Assembly: GCA_002695005.1 (NCBI GenBank)
Contig: NZNT01000015.1
Span: 62,001-126,000, forward strand
DNA length: 64,000 bases
From: Maritimibacter sp.
GTDB lineage: Bacteria; Pseudomonadota; Alphaproteobacteria; Rhodobacterales; Rhodobacteraceae
Reading direction: 5' to 3'
Shown: positions 1 to 6,224 of the stretch, piece after piece
How the letters are laid out: every line of letters begins with the position of its first letter
Position numbering within the stretch: position 1 is the first letter of the stretch
The notes under the pieces: generated by a model
The model's database searches: none
Seen by the model: the letters and a program-made list of their open reading frames with translations, nothing else
Told to the model about the DNA's origin: nothing
Made by a program: the position numbers and the translations under genes

Positions 1-86
1 CACCTTCCGGGGGCGAGGGTGCCGCAAACGGCCTCATGGATGTCCTGCGGCGAATTTTCGAGGCTCTGAAAGGGGGCAAGGCATGA
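1..86 (+). CDS. C-terminal tail of an upstream phage gene (partial)
   Basis: An open frame enters from the window edge (first full codon at 3) and stops at 84-86. It encodes a 27-residue tail ending LRRIFEALKGGKA. Its stop overlaps the next gene's start as ATGA, the same tight packing as the rest of this cassette. Position just before small membrane proteins and spanins would suit an endolysin, but the visible part carries no diagnostic motif. Confidence 0.5.
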   Translation, partial: PSGGEGAANGLMDVLRRIFEALKGGKA

Positions 87-340
87 GATACTTCAGACCC
101 AAATCTCTGACGTGGTGGGCGGGCGTTGGCCTGATCGCGAGCGGCGTCCTGTTGGCGCTCTTTCCGGGGCAGGATCAGCTTGGCGTTCTGGGTGCGCTTC
201 TGGGCCTCCTGACCGGCGGCGGTGAAGGCGCATCGCCCGCGTTCCTCATCTTCTCCGGCCTGGGCCTGATCGGCATTCGGGACAAGATGGAGCGCGACAC
301 GAAGGCAACGCCCGAAAGTGACCCGTGGGACGTGGAATGA
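83..340 (+). CDS. small two-helix membrane protein of phage lysis cassette (holin candidate)
   Basis: 85 residues. A basic N-terminus (MRYFRPKS) is followed by a hydrophobic helix at about 10-29, a Gly-rich turn (LLTGGGEGAS), a second hydrophobic stretch at about 50-64 and a charged C-terminus. Size, two membrane spans and position ahead of Rz/Rz1-like genes are typical of a phage holin or accessory membrane protein. No named family is recognised. It overlaps both neighbours by ATGA, so it is translationally coupled. The holin role is inference. Confidence 0.65.
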   Translation: MRYFRPKSLTWWAGVGLIASGVLLALFPGQDQLGVLGALLGLLTGGGEGASPAFLIFSGLGLIGIRDKMERDTKATPESDPWDVE

Positions 341-495
341 CCGGCTGGCTTCCGTTCTCGGTCACGCTCGCCTGCATCCTCGCCGTGTTCTGGATGCTCC
401 ATAGCACGGCCTACCCGCTGCCGCTGCATTTCGTCGGACTGACCATGCTGGGCGGGACGTGGGCCGTCCCGCTCGCGCTGATGGTGCTGGCGTGA
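337..495 (+). CDS. 52-residue membrane miniprotein (holin-like candidate)
   Basis: The start ATG at 337 overlaps the previous stop (ATGA), and the stop at 493-495 overlaps the next GTG start at 492. The protein is almost entirely hydrophobic: one helix at about 3-20 (PFSVTLACILAVFWML) and one at about 30-51, joined by a short Tyr/Pro/His loop. It has the shape of a small phage holin or antiholin. It sits between another small membrane protein and the spanin pair. Function is inferred only from topology and context. Confidence 0.6.
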   Translation: MTGWLPFSVTLACILAVFWMLHSTAYPLPLHFVGLTMLGGTWAVPLALMVLA

Positions 496-779
496 CCCGC
501 CTCACACTCATTCTGGGCGCGCTGGTGGCCGCTCTGGTGGCCGCTGGCGTGATCTGGCGCCTGTCGGACCGCAACGCGGATCTGCGCGCCGAGAACAAGG
601 CCCAGGCGGCAACCATCCGAAACCACGAGGAAGCCGCGCGCGTGCTGAACGACGTTCTGCGCAACGAGCGCCGGATACGCGAGGATCTGGAAACCGCGCT
701 ATCCGAAACTGAGAACCTGGAAGGGGCAGATGATGCGCTATCCGCTTATGGCCGCGCTGTTCTTGACCGCGTGCGCTGA
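492..779 (+). CDS. Rz-like inner-membrane spanin (i-spanin)
   Basis: 95 residues from a GTG at 492 that overlaps the preceding stop. An uncleaved N-terminal membrane anchor (LILGALVAALVAAGVIW) is followed by a long charged, heptad-like helix (about residues 25-75) that would lie in the periplasm. This is the architecture of lambda Rz-type spanins, which fuse inner and outer membranes in the last step of lysis. The final 50 bp overlap, in another frame, the start of a lipoprotein gene (730-957), the classic Rz/Rz1 nesting. Sequence similarity among Rz proteins is weak, so the call rests on architecture. Confidence 0.75.
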   Translation: MTRLTLILGALVAALVAAGVIWRLSDRNADLRAENKAQAATIRNHEEAARVLNDVLRNERRIREDLETALSETENLEGADDALSAYGRAVLDRVR

Positions 780-957
780 GACGGCCGCCCGACAGCCGAT
801 CCCTGCGCCCCTTCTCGAGCCTGTCGAGGTGCGCTGCGCTGACGGCACGACTGAGCGCGCGTTGGGCGAGTGTGCGCTCCGCCTGCGCGCCGGACTTGAA
901 ACCGCAAACGGAAAGATTTCCGCGATCAAGGAGCTCGTGACGGATGATGACAGATGA
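730..957 (+). CDS. Rz1-like outer-membrane lipoprotein spanin (o-spanin)
   Basis: 75 residues beginning inside the Rz-like frame in a different phase. The signal sequence ends in a lipobox, LTAC, predicting lipidation at Cys15. The mature part begins with a Pro-containing stretch (RQPIPAPLLEPVEV), as in other o-spanins. It also has two further Cys residues (RCADG, LGECAL) that could form a disulfide. With the membrane-anchored partner upstream it would form the trans-periplasmic spanin complex. Its end overlaps the next gene's ATGATG start. Confidence 0.75.
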   Translation: MMRYPLMAALFLTACAETAARQPIPAPLLEPVEVRCADGTTERALGECALRLRAGLETANGKISAIKELVTDDDR

Positions 958-1174
958 CGACATAGAGCGACTGGAGGCGAGGCTCGCGGATCTCGAAAGT
1001 CAGGTTCTGACCGAGGGCGAGAAAGAGACGCTGCGGTTTCTCATCAAGGTCGTGAAGGCCATACAGGCAACCGCTTGGCTCGGGACATGGGCAATCAAGA
1101 TCGCGCCCGTCGTGGCCGCGATCTGGTTTTTCTGGGATCAGGGTATGCAATGGCTTACGTCGTGGGTGCGCTAA
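944..1174 (+). CDS. coiled-coil plus membrane-segment phage protein
   Basis: 76 residues. The first 30 form an acidic amphipathic helix (DDIERLEARLADLESQV). A hydrophobic region follows at about 43-65 (TAWLGTWAIKIAPVVAAIWFFW) with a short C-terminal tail. A soluble helix followed by a membrane helix occurs in some phage holins and membrane-anchored accessory proteins, but no family is recognised. The start overlaps the o-spanin gene by 14 bp, and the TAA stop shares its last base with the next ATG. Confidence 0.6.
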   Translation: MMTDDDIERLEARLADLESQVLTEGEKETLRFLIKVVKAIQATAWLGTWAIKIAPVVAAIWFFWDQGMQWLTSWVR

Positions 1175-1593
1175 TGAAGTCGTGGAACTGGATAGGCATC
1201 GCCTGCATCTTCGCGCTGGTGCTATCGATCGCGCCGGTCACGCGGCTGGTGATCGACCCGCAGGCGGTCGAGGTGGACGGGCTGAACGTCAGCGTGGCCC
1301 GGTCGTTTCCCACTGACGCGCTCGGACTGCCTCGCCCGCGCATCTCCTACATCGAGACGGTGACACCGCTGACGAAGGGTTGGAATGACGGGCATTTCTG
1401 CCAGCAGCGCGGAGGCCCGACGCGCTACACCAAGGCGGGCGAGGCTGGCCGGTGGCAGATCGCGTGGGCGGCGTCCTGCGTCAGCGACCCGGCGGGCTTC
1501 ACATGGGAGGCCTGTTGGCACTGGCATGTGGGCGTGTTCAAGATGGGCGCCGTCTGTCTGAGCCGCACGTTTCTCAAGGCGGATCGGAAATGA
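1174..1593 (+). CDS. membrane-anchored phage protein, unknown
   Basis: 139 residues from ATG 1174, which shares one base with the previous stop (TAATG). The frame stays open upstream, but the overlap supports this start. There is one N-terminal membrane segment (IGIACIFALVLSIAPVT) and then an extracytoplasmic domain of about 110 residues with four Cys and several Trp/His (WEACWHWHVGVF). It could be a superinfection-exclusion or lysis accessory protein, but nothing in the sequence decides this. The stop overlaps the next start. Confidence 0.6.
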   Translation: MKSWNWIGIACIFALVLSIAPVTRLVIDPQAVEVDGLNVSVARSFPTDALGLPRPRISYIETVTPLTKGWNDGHFCQQRGGPTRYTKAGEAGRWQIAWAASCVSDPAGFTWEACWHWHVGVFKMGAVCLSRTFLKADRK

Positions 1594-1766
1594 CCGCCAT
1601 CCTCATCACCACGGTCTGCATCGCCTTCGGGCAAGAGGCGGAATGTCAGCGTGAGGTGCGGATCTACGACGACCCCAAAGAGTGCATCGTGATGAGGCGG
1701 CCGACGCGGGAATATCTGGAAGCCGTCAAGATACCGGGGGGGGGTCATCGTGTTCGTTGGGGCTGA
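1590..1766 (+). CDS. short exported phage protein, possibly frame-shifted at a G9 tract
   Basis: 58 residues with a short hydrophobic N-terminus (MTAILITTVCIAFG) and paired Cys (AECQREVRIYDDPKECIV). The size and Cys spacing recall DUF1482-like small phage proteins; this is a resemblance, not a proven match. The coding sequence runs through nine consecutive G at 1736-1744. With eight Gs the frame would continue as GGVIVFVGAECKWGRGA and stop at 1789-1791, which adds another Cys and looks more protein-like than the annotated tail. A homopolymer error or programmed slippage is possible. Confidence 0.55.
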   Translation: MTAILITTVCIAFGQEAECQREVRIYDDPKECIVMRRPTREYLEAVKIPGGGHRVRWG

Positions 1767-1809
1767 GTGCAAATGGGGCCGGGGCGCCTGACCGATCGAC
1801 AGTGAAGCG

Positions 1810-1845
1810 AAAGCCCCGCCGGTGAGGACCGTGCGGGGCTTTTTG
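1810..1845 (+). terminator. intrinsic terminator ending the phage cassette
   Basis: A perfect stem AAAGCCCCGC (1810-1819) pairs with GCGGGGCTTT (1833-1842) around a 13-nt loop, and a T run follows. It lies between the last rightward gene and the leftward gene at 1858-2064, so it closes the rightward transcript. Confidence 0.85.
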
Positions 1846-1857
1846 TTGGCGGGGTTT

Positions 1858-2064
1858 TTAGGACTCGGCCATTGCCGCGTCGATTGCTTCGTCCAGATCC
1901 TCGCCATTGAGGACCATGTTTTGCGGGGTCAGACCGGCAAACACGCCGCCCTTATCGATCGTGTCGAGGTCACGCGCGCGCAGCCAGCGATAGCGTGCAG
2001 CGTCACGCTCGAGGTCTTGTTGGTGGCAGGCGGCGCATTGCCCGCCATCGCAGTCGTTGTGCAT
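1858..2064 (-). CDS. small phage protein of the RYRWLR type, unknown function
   Basis: 68 residues. The N-terminus is rich in Cys/His (CDGGQCAACHQQ), and the segment ERDAARYRWLRAR is common to many uncharacterised phage and prophage proteins. The acidic tail DLDEAIDAAMAES is also typical of them. A GAGG motif lies six bases before the ATG. It is 11 bp downstream of the Api92-like gene and probably shares its transcript. Function unknown. Confidence 0.65.
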   Translation of the reverse strand: MHNDCDGGQCAACHQQDLERDAARYRWLRARDLDTIDKGGVFAGLTPQNMVLNGEDLDEAIDAAMAES

Positions 2065-2075
2065 ATCGGCCTCGG

Positions 2076-2606
2076 TCAGTTGGATTCTGCGAGTTCATCT
2101 GGTGTTTCGACGCCCCATTGCAGTTTGTAGAGGCGGCGATGATCTTCGCTTCCATGCTCTAACGTCTCGGCCTCCCATTTCGGGAAAACCATGCTGTCGT
2201 CGCCAGTGAAAATGTAGACCTCTCGGTGAACGTCATCGCTGCCTTCGTCTTGCCAGTGATGGGTAATGTCGCACTTCAGTGTGTTGAACACCGCGACGAC
2301 CCACCCGCGTGGTGGTGCCCATGCGGTTTCAAACGTGAGGACTGTATCCTCTCCATCCTGCCGCAAACTGTCGTCGTTTAAGGCATATGCGTTCCACTTT
2401 GTGCCCCATGTGTCTGTCGCCGCACGGAGGTGCGTGCCAGGGAACGCCTTTTCGTGCAGGATAGACACGCTGCCCGGCCAGTAGTTCAGCGGCAGGGGGA
2501 GAAGTTTCTCAAAGTCGATCACGCGCTCGTTGCTCGATGCAATTGCGCGGGCCACCGGGTAAGCGACGCGATGCAAGCGAATTTCGTTTACAATGTGATT
2601 GGGCAT
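2076..2606 (-). CDS. Api92-like (YubB ferredoxin-like) phage protein
   Basis: 176 residues from the ATG at 2606, chosen because GGAGG sits just upstream and MPNHIVN matches the usual start of this family; the open frame extends 13 codons further. The phrase on LLPLPLNYW, the Trp-rich centre (WGTKWNAY, FETAWAPPRGW) and the closing alternating hydrophobic segment fit the Api92-like domain found in phages and plasmids. Its function is unknown. It forms a leftward pair with the 68-residue gene. Confidence 0.7.
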   Translation of the reverse strand: MPNHIVNEIRLHRVAYPVARAIASSNERVIDFEKLLPLPLNYWPGSVSILHEKAFPGTHLRAATDTWGTKWNAYALNDDSLRQDGEDTVLTFETAWAPPRGWVVAVFNTLKCDITHHWQDEGSDDVHREVYIFTGDDSMVFPKWEAETLEHGSEDHRRLYKLQWGVETPDELAESN

Positions 2607-2779
2607 GGTGCCTCCGGGGGCTAAGTTGATTGGTGCCAGTCGCAACTTATTAGGCGGCGACTGGACTTTCTAAACCGCGTCAGAGGCGGTTATGTTTCGC
2701 TGTATCAGTAGCGGTCTTTAACCGTGCAACCAGACCCGGCTTACCCGCGCATGCCTCTCCTCCTGCGGAGTTTGTTAGA

Positions 2780-2829
2780 CTAAGTTTCTGGACTGTATGC
2801 CATCCCGCTTGCCTTGTCCAGAAATTTAG
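2780..2829. promoter_or_regulatory. 14-bp inverted repeat before the serine recombinase gene
   Basis: CTAAGTTTCTGGAC (2780-2793) and GTCCAGAAATTTAG (2816-2829) are inverted copies with one mismatch, separated by 22 bp. The repeat lies immediately upstream of, or overlaps, the earliest possible start of the recombinase. It could be its binding or crossover site, or an autoregulatory operator. Visible directly; role inferred. Confidence 0.5.
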
Positions 2830-2870
2830 TCCAGATTGATCTGCGAAGATTTCCCAAAGTGGGTAAGAAA

Positions 2871-3512
2871 GTGGCGTCTGAATCCGAAAACCTGCCTACT
2901 CGCAAGATCGGTTACGCCCGCGTCTCGACGGCTGACCAGAACCCCGACATGCAGATCCAGGCCCTCAAGAATTACGGCGTGCCGGAGAACCTGATCTTCA
3001 TCGACAAGGCCAGCGGCGGGACCATGAAACGTCCGCAATTCATCCGGGCGATGAAGTATGCGCAGCATGAAGGCACAGAGCTTGTCGTCTGGAAGCTCGA
3101 CCGGCTCGGGCGCACCCTCGGCGGCATCCTCGACACGCTCGAATTGCTCACGGATCGCGGTGTCGATTTCGTCAGCTTGACCGAAAGCATCGACACGAAA
3201 GGCCCTATGGGCAAGGCGATGATCCGCCTCCTGGCCGTGTTCGCAGAATTGGAGCGCGACCTGATCCGCGAGCGGACCAAGGCCGGGATCGCGCGGGCGC
3301 GGGAGCGCGGCGAACGCGGCGGCCGGCCCCTCGCCATGACAGAGGAACGGATCGCCAAGGCGGCTGAAATGCTGGCCGAGGGTGAGCGCGGCAACACGGT
3401 CTGGCGCGCGATGCAGAAGATGGAAGGCCCCAAGATCAGCCGCGCCGCCTACTATGCGTGGCAGAAGGTCTGGGACGTTGAAAACCGCTCGCCCGACACG
3501 CACGGCGAGTGA
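2871..3512 (+). CDS. small serine recombinase (resolvase/invertase family)
   Basis: The catalytic resolvase domain opens with KIGYARVSTADQNPDMQ (nucleophile Ser in RVST), followed by LDRLGRTLGG and ERDLIRERTKAG. The last third holds a Hin-like HTH region. The length of 213 residues suits the small resolvase/invertase class that inverts or resolves DNA between short sites. The frame is open back to a TTG at 2814; GTG at 2859 and 2871 are also possible. The later start is preferred because the TTG would lie inside an inverted repeat. It may act on that repeat. It is not the tRNA integrase expected for the attachment site. Confidence 0.85.
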   Translation: MASESENLPTRKIGYARVSTADQNPDMQIQALKNYGVPENLIFIDKASGGTMKRPQFIRAMKYAQHEGTELVVWKLDRLGRTLGGILDTLELLTDRGVDFVSLTESIDTKGPMGKAMIRLLAVFAELERDLIRERTKAGIARARERGERGGRPLAMTEERIAKAAEMLAEGERGNTVWRAMQKMEGPKISRAAYYAWQKVWDVENRSPDTHGE

Positions 3513-3530
3513 TCCAAACAGGAGTGGGCC

Positions 3531-3701
3531 ATGTTCGGTGGCATCGAAATTATCGAAGTTGAGCCGGGAACGGTGATCGAGAACAACGGCGAAAAAATCG
3601 AGGTGACGGAAACCAATGCGGTTCGCAAGGGGTGGCGATGTTACATGACGCCCGATCAGGTGGCGGCTCTGAAAGCGCACCCCGATGTGAAATCCAAATA
3701 G
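3531..3701 (+). CDS. 56-residue hypothetical protein
   Basis: ATG at 3531 follows AGGAG with good spacing and starts 18 bp after the recombinase stop, so the two are probably co-transcribed. The protein begins MFGGIEIIEVEPGTVIENN and ends with a basic helix. It has no signal peptide or membrane segment. Its shape suggests a small soluble beta-rich protein. No family recognised. Confidence 0.55.
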   Translation: MFGGIEIIEVEPGTVIENNGEKIEVTETNAVRKGWRCYMTPDQVAALKAHPDVKSK

Positions 3702-3714
3702 GAGGAGATTGGCG

Positions 3715-3822
3715 ATGGTCACGATCACAGTGCCCAAGTGGCTCGTATGGTTGGCAAGCGTAGTTCTGGCGCTTCACGGCATTGACGCCGCAACGCGGTT
3801 CTTGCTGGTCATCGTGCAGTAA
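3715..3822 (+). CDS. 35-residue single-span membrane peptide
   Basis: ATG 3715 is preceded by a strong AGGAGGAG ribosome site that overlaps the previous stop codon. The product MVTITVPKWLVWLASVVLAL plus 15 more residues is one hydrophobic helix with a short tail. It lies too close to its neighbour to have its own promoter. Function unknown. Confidence 0.5.
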   Translation: MVTITVPKWLVWLASVVLALHGIDAATRFLLVIVQ

Positions 3823-3836
3823 TTCGGGCGGTTCAC

Positions 3837-4349
3837 TCAGATCTCAAAATCGTCTGTTGGTGGCACCTTTTCCGGGAACCATTCAGCATACCATTGATCT
3901 GCTTCGCGGCTTCGATGCTGAAACTGCTTCACGATATCAGAGTCGACTCCGATCGAAAGGTTCCGCCGCGGCTGGATCAAGAACTGTCCGGCTTTGCCGA
4001 ATGCAACTACGAAGGTCTGCCCCATCGTGTCGCGAAAACGCGCGGCCAGCGTCACACGCCCGTTTCTGCCGATTGTTGATCGATCCGCCCAGTCGGGGAT
4101 CGGTACAGGAAATTGATCGGCGTGCATCCTGTTGTGGATCGGCCGCTCGCTGGATATCGCTCGACGCTCGGCTCGTTCGGCAGCGGCGCGAGACGCGAAA
4201 TTCTCTACGGTGATCGACGCCACTTCCTGCCACCAGTCCGATCCATTCTTGTGCTGCTTAGATCGGTCGATCGCACTCAAGGAAATTCCGACATAGAGCA
4301 AGTCGCCGTCTTTATCGAAATGTCTGTAGAGCTGGTTTAGAGCTCCCAT
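3837..4349 (-). CDS. GIY-YIG-like nuclease-domain protein
   Basis: 170 residues with AAGGAGG six bases before the ATG. The N-terminal 75 residues follow a degenerate GIY-YIG pattern: LYRHFDKDGDLLYVGIS, then an Arg/Lys/His cluster (DRSKQHKNGSDWW), the strand ASITVENF, and a helix ending in a conserved Glu (AISSERPIHN). The last 95 residues are a separate basic region without a recognised fold. Such proteins are common in phages. Cleavage activity is not shown. It is the last gene before the tRNA attachment site and points leftward. Confidence 0.7.
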   Translation of the reverse strand: MGALNQLYRHFDKDGDLLYVGISLSAIDRSKQHKNGSDWWQEVASITVENFASRAAAERAERRAISSERPIHNRMHADQFPVPIPDWADRSTIGRNGRVTLAARFRDTMGQTFVVAFGKAGQFLIQPRRNLSIGVDSDIVKQFQHRSREADQWYAEWFPEKVPPTDDFEI

Positions 4350-4456
4350 TCCTTGCCTCCTTTTCGGTTTACACCTTCCCGGTAACCCATTGATTGTTCG
4401 TGGTGAACAAACCGGGTCCGTTTACACAAAAGTCTAATGAAAACAGCGGATGTCGT

Positions 4457-4514
4457 CGGACTGTAACTCCGCCGGGGAGACCCACGCCTGGTTCGATTCC
4501 AGGGTCGCCCACCA
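4457..4514 (+). other. 3' fragment of tRNA-Tyr(GTA): element attachment site (attR)
   Basis: The sequence holds an anticodon arm with loop CTGTAAC (4461-4467, anticodon GTA), a long variable arm (GGG-AGA-CCC) as in class II tRNAs, and a T arm CCTGG-TTCGATT-CCAGG (4487-4503). The 3' acceptor strand GTCGCCC, A73 and encoded CCA end at 4514. No GGGCGAC 5' acceptor strand or D arm lies upstream. The outermost anticodon pair is already broken (T at 4456 against C), which suggests identity starts near 4457. Tyrosine-integrase elements typically leave such a 3' tRNA copy at one end. Confidence 0.7.
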
Positions 4515-4556
4515 CTTCCCCCCATTCTCAGGTTGGCCTCAAGCGCCGGACGCGTG

Positions 4557-5228
4557 TCAGAACCGCTGTGCTGCGGGCATCGACGGTGGGCGGAGGTAGT
4601 CGCGGGTCACGGCTGTTTGTCGGCGTGTGGGCACCCGTGTCGCGCGGGGTGGGCCGAGGTCGAACTTCAACCCGGCTGCGGGGGCGATAACGCCGCTGCC
4701 ATTCGAGCGTGGCGGTGCATAGCGCACGCCGGCGAAGACGGTCATGTTCGTGCCCGGAATGTCATAGAGAACCCCACCTTTCAGAAGTGCGACCGCGCGA
4801 AACGGTCCGATCAGCGCGTTGGGATTCAGGAAACCCTGATAGCCATACATGAACCCGGCATCGAGACCGGCGTATGCGCCGAGGCCGCCGAGCGCCGCGG
4901 GCCTGTACTGTGCCTCGAAACTCACGCCCAGGGCGAAAGACTGCGCGCTGTAGCTGTTGACCATGGCGATGGCGAAATAACCGGTGGTCAGACGAAAGCT
5001 CGGGCTGATGTCATAGGCATTGTTGCAATTGACCGCGCGGGCGTTCAGCTCGTCATTGGTCGCAAGCCCGGTGGCTTTCTTGATGTGCCAGAACTTGCTG
5101 AAATACTCGACCGATGTGGTGTCGCAGGGCAGCCAGGATTGCGCACGGGCCGATGTCGGGGCAGCCATGAACACGGCGGCGAGTGCGATCAGCGTGGCGG
5201 TCATGATGGAGCGACGGGCGCGTCTCAA
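4557..5228 (-). CDS. secreted or outer-membrane-type protein, unknown
   Basis: 223 residues. A TTG at 5228 with AGGA upstream gives a basic n-region (RRARRS), a hydrophobic core and a cleavage region near ARAQS. The mature protein has two Cys (LPCDTT, AVNCNN), and its alternating aromatic/Gly segments (GAYAGLDAGFMYGYQ, NMTVFAGVRYAPP) resemble beta-barrel strands. The C-terminal 30 residues are Arg/Pro-rich and probably disordered. It is the first gene beyond the attachment site. No family recognised. Confidence 0.65.
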   Translation of the reverse strand: MRRARRSIMTATLIALAAVFMAAPTSARAQSWLPCDTTSVEYFSKFWHIKKATGLATNDELNARAVNCNNAYDISPSFRLTTGYFAIAMVNSYSAQSFALGVSFEAQYRPAALGGLGAYAGLDAGFMYGYQGFLNPNALIGPFRAVALLKGGVLYDIPGTNMTVFAGVRYAPPRSNGSGVIAPAAGLKFDLGPPRATRVPTRRQTAVTRDYLRPPSMPAAQRF

Positions 5229-5539
5229 AGCGGGTCCTGTTGTCTACGACGGGCCGACGGTGTCGGTCGGCACCTGTATGCCAGATGCAACATTAACGAG
5301 GCGCCATCGACAGACAAGCGTTGCGTTGAGCGCGAGGCGCGAAAGCATTGGCGTGGCGCGACATTGTTCCGGCCCTCACGCCGCGACCCGGGGTTCGGCG
5401 GCGCTCGGCGCACATTGGCCTGCACACTCGGCAAGGTTTCTCCGACCCTCTTATCCGGGTTGGAACGCTGTGAGGGGGTGACGCATTTCCATGACAGAGC
5501 GGGCCATACTGGTCCGCGTCAGAATGAAAGGAGTTCACC

Positions 5540-6169
5540 ATGACCTTTCTGAAGAAATCAGCAACTCTCGCAGCGCTGCTTGCCACCTCCGTGTCCGGCG
5601 CAGCGCTCGCCCAGGGTGCAAATGCCAATGTTGATGCCGGCGGCGGCGCAAGCGTAAGCACCGGTGACACCGGCGTTTCGACGGGCGCGAACGTATCCGG
5701 CGGCGTTTCGGCCAATGCCGACAACGGCAAGTCGGGCGGCCTTGGCAAGACCGACGCGCCGGGTCAGGACGTTGCAGCAGACGCGCAGAGCGACACCGGC
5801 ACGGAGGCCGACACGGACACCGATATGGCGTCGAATGACGCGAGCGGTGATCTGACCTATGGCCGCATCGTGTCGTCGATGAACACCGGTAACTTTTCGA
5901 ACTTCGATTGGTCGGAGGTCGATGAGCAGACCGAGGTCAGCGTGACCGGTGTGAGCGATGCCAATGGCGAAGCCGACGCGAATGCGCAGGCTCTCGATAA
6001 TGCGCTCGCCAAGACCTCGGAAGACATGGAGCGCTTCCAGTCCGACGTCGAGGCGAACGAGCAGGTGAACGCCACGCTCGAAGATGAAGGCTATGAGAGC
6101 GGCGACGTGCTCATGGTCTATCTGACGCCGATGGGTGTGGTGGAAGTCGTGGTCGATGACCGCGGGTAA
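5540..6169 (+). CDS. secreted acidic repeat-rich protein, unknown
   Basis: 209 residues with GAAAGGAG before the ATG. The signal peptide ends near GAALAQG. Residues 25-100 are low complexity (Asn/Ala/Gly/Asp/Ser/Thr, such as GANANVDAGGGASVSTGD). The last 110 residues form a folded-looking domain (YGRIVSSMNTGNFSNFDWS to VYLTPMGVVEVVVDDRG). Its low pI and lack of hydrophobic segments suggest a periplasmic or extracellular protein. No family recognised. A stem-loop follows at 6191. Confidence 0.7.
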   Translation: MTFLKKSATLAALLATSVSGAALAQGANANVDAGGGASVSTGDTGVSTGANVSGGVSANADNGKSGGLGKTDAPGQDVAADAQSDTGTEADTDTDMASNDASGDLTYGRIVSSMNTGNFSNFDWSEVDEQTEVSVTGVSDANGEADANAQALDNALAKTSEDMERFQSDVEANEQVNATLEDEGYESGDVLMVYLTPMGVVEVVVDDRG

Positions 6170-6190
6170 CACTACCTGACCGCACGATTT

Positions 6191-6222
6191 CGGCCCTCGC
6201 CCTCGCGGCGGGGGCCGTTTCC
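6191..6222 (+). terminator. probable intrinsic terminator
   Basis: CGGCCCTCGCC (6191-6201) pairs with GGCGGGGGCCG (6207-6217), with one G-T wobble, and is followed by TTTCC. It lies between convergent genes and may serve both. Confidence 0.6.
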
Positions 6223-6224
6223 GT

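Noticed and set aside
4366-4428. Repeated GTTTACAC (4368-4375 and 4420-4427) and TTGTTC/GAACAA inverted repeat as integrase arm sites
   Set aside because: The repeats are short and could arise by chance; no integrase is visible to link them to.
4350-4456. Complete tRNA upstream of the GTA anticodon arm
   Set aside because: No 5' acceptor strand (GGGCGAC) or D arm can be found, so the sequence is a 3' fragment only.
5229-5539. Genes or sites in the 311-bp gap between two divergent secreted-protein genes
   Set aside because: Only GC-rich shadow frames and no clear palindrome or promoter pair were found; it probably holds the two divergent promoters.
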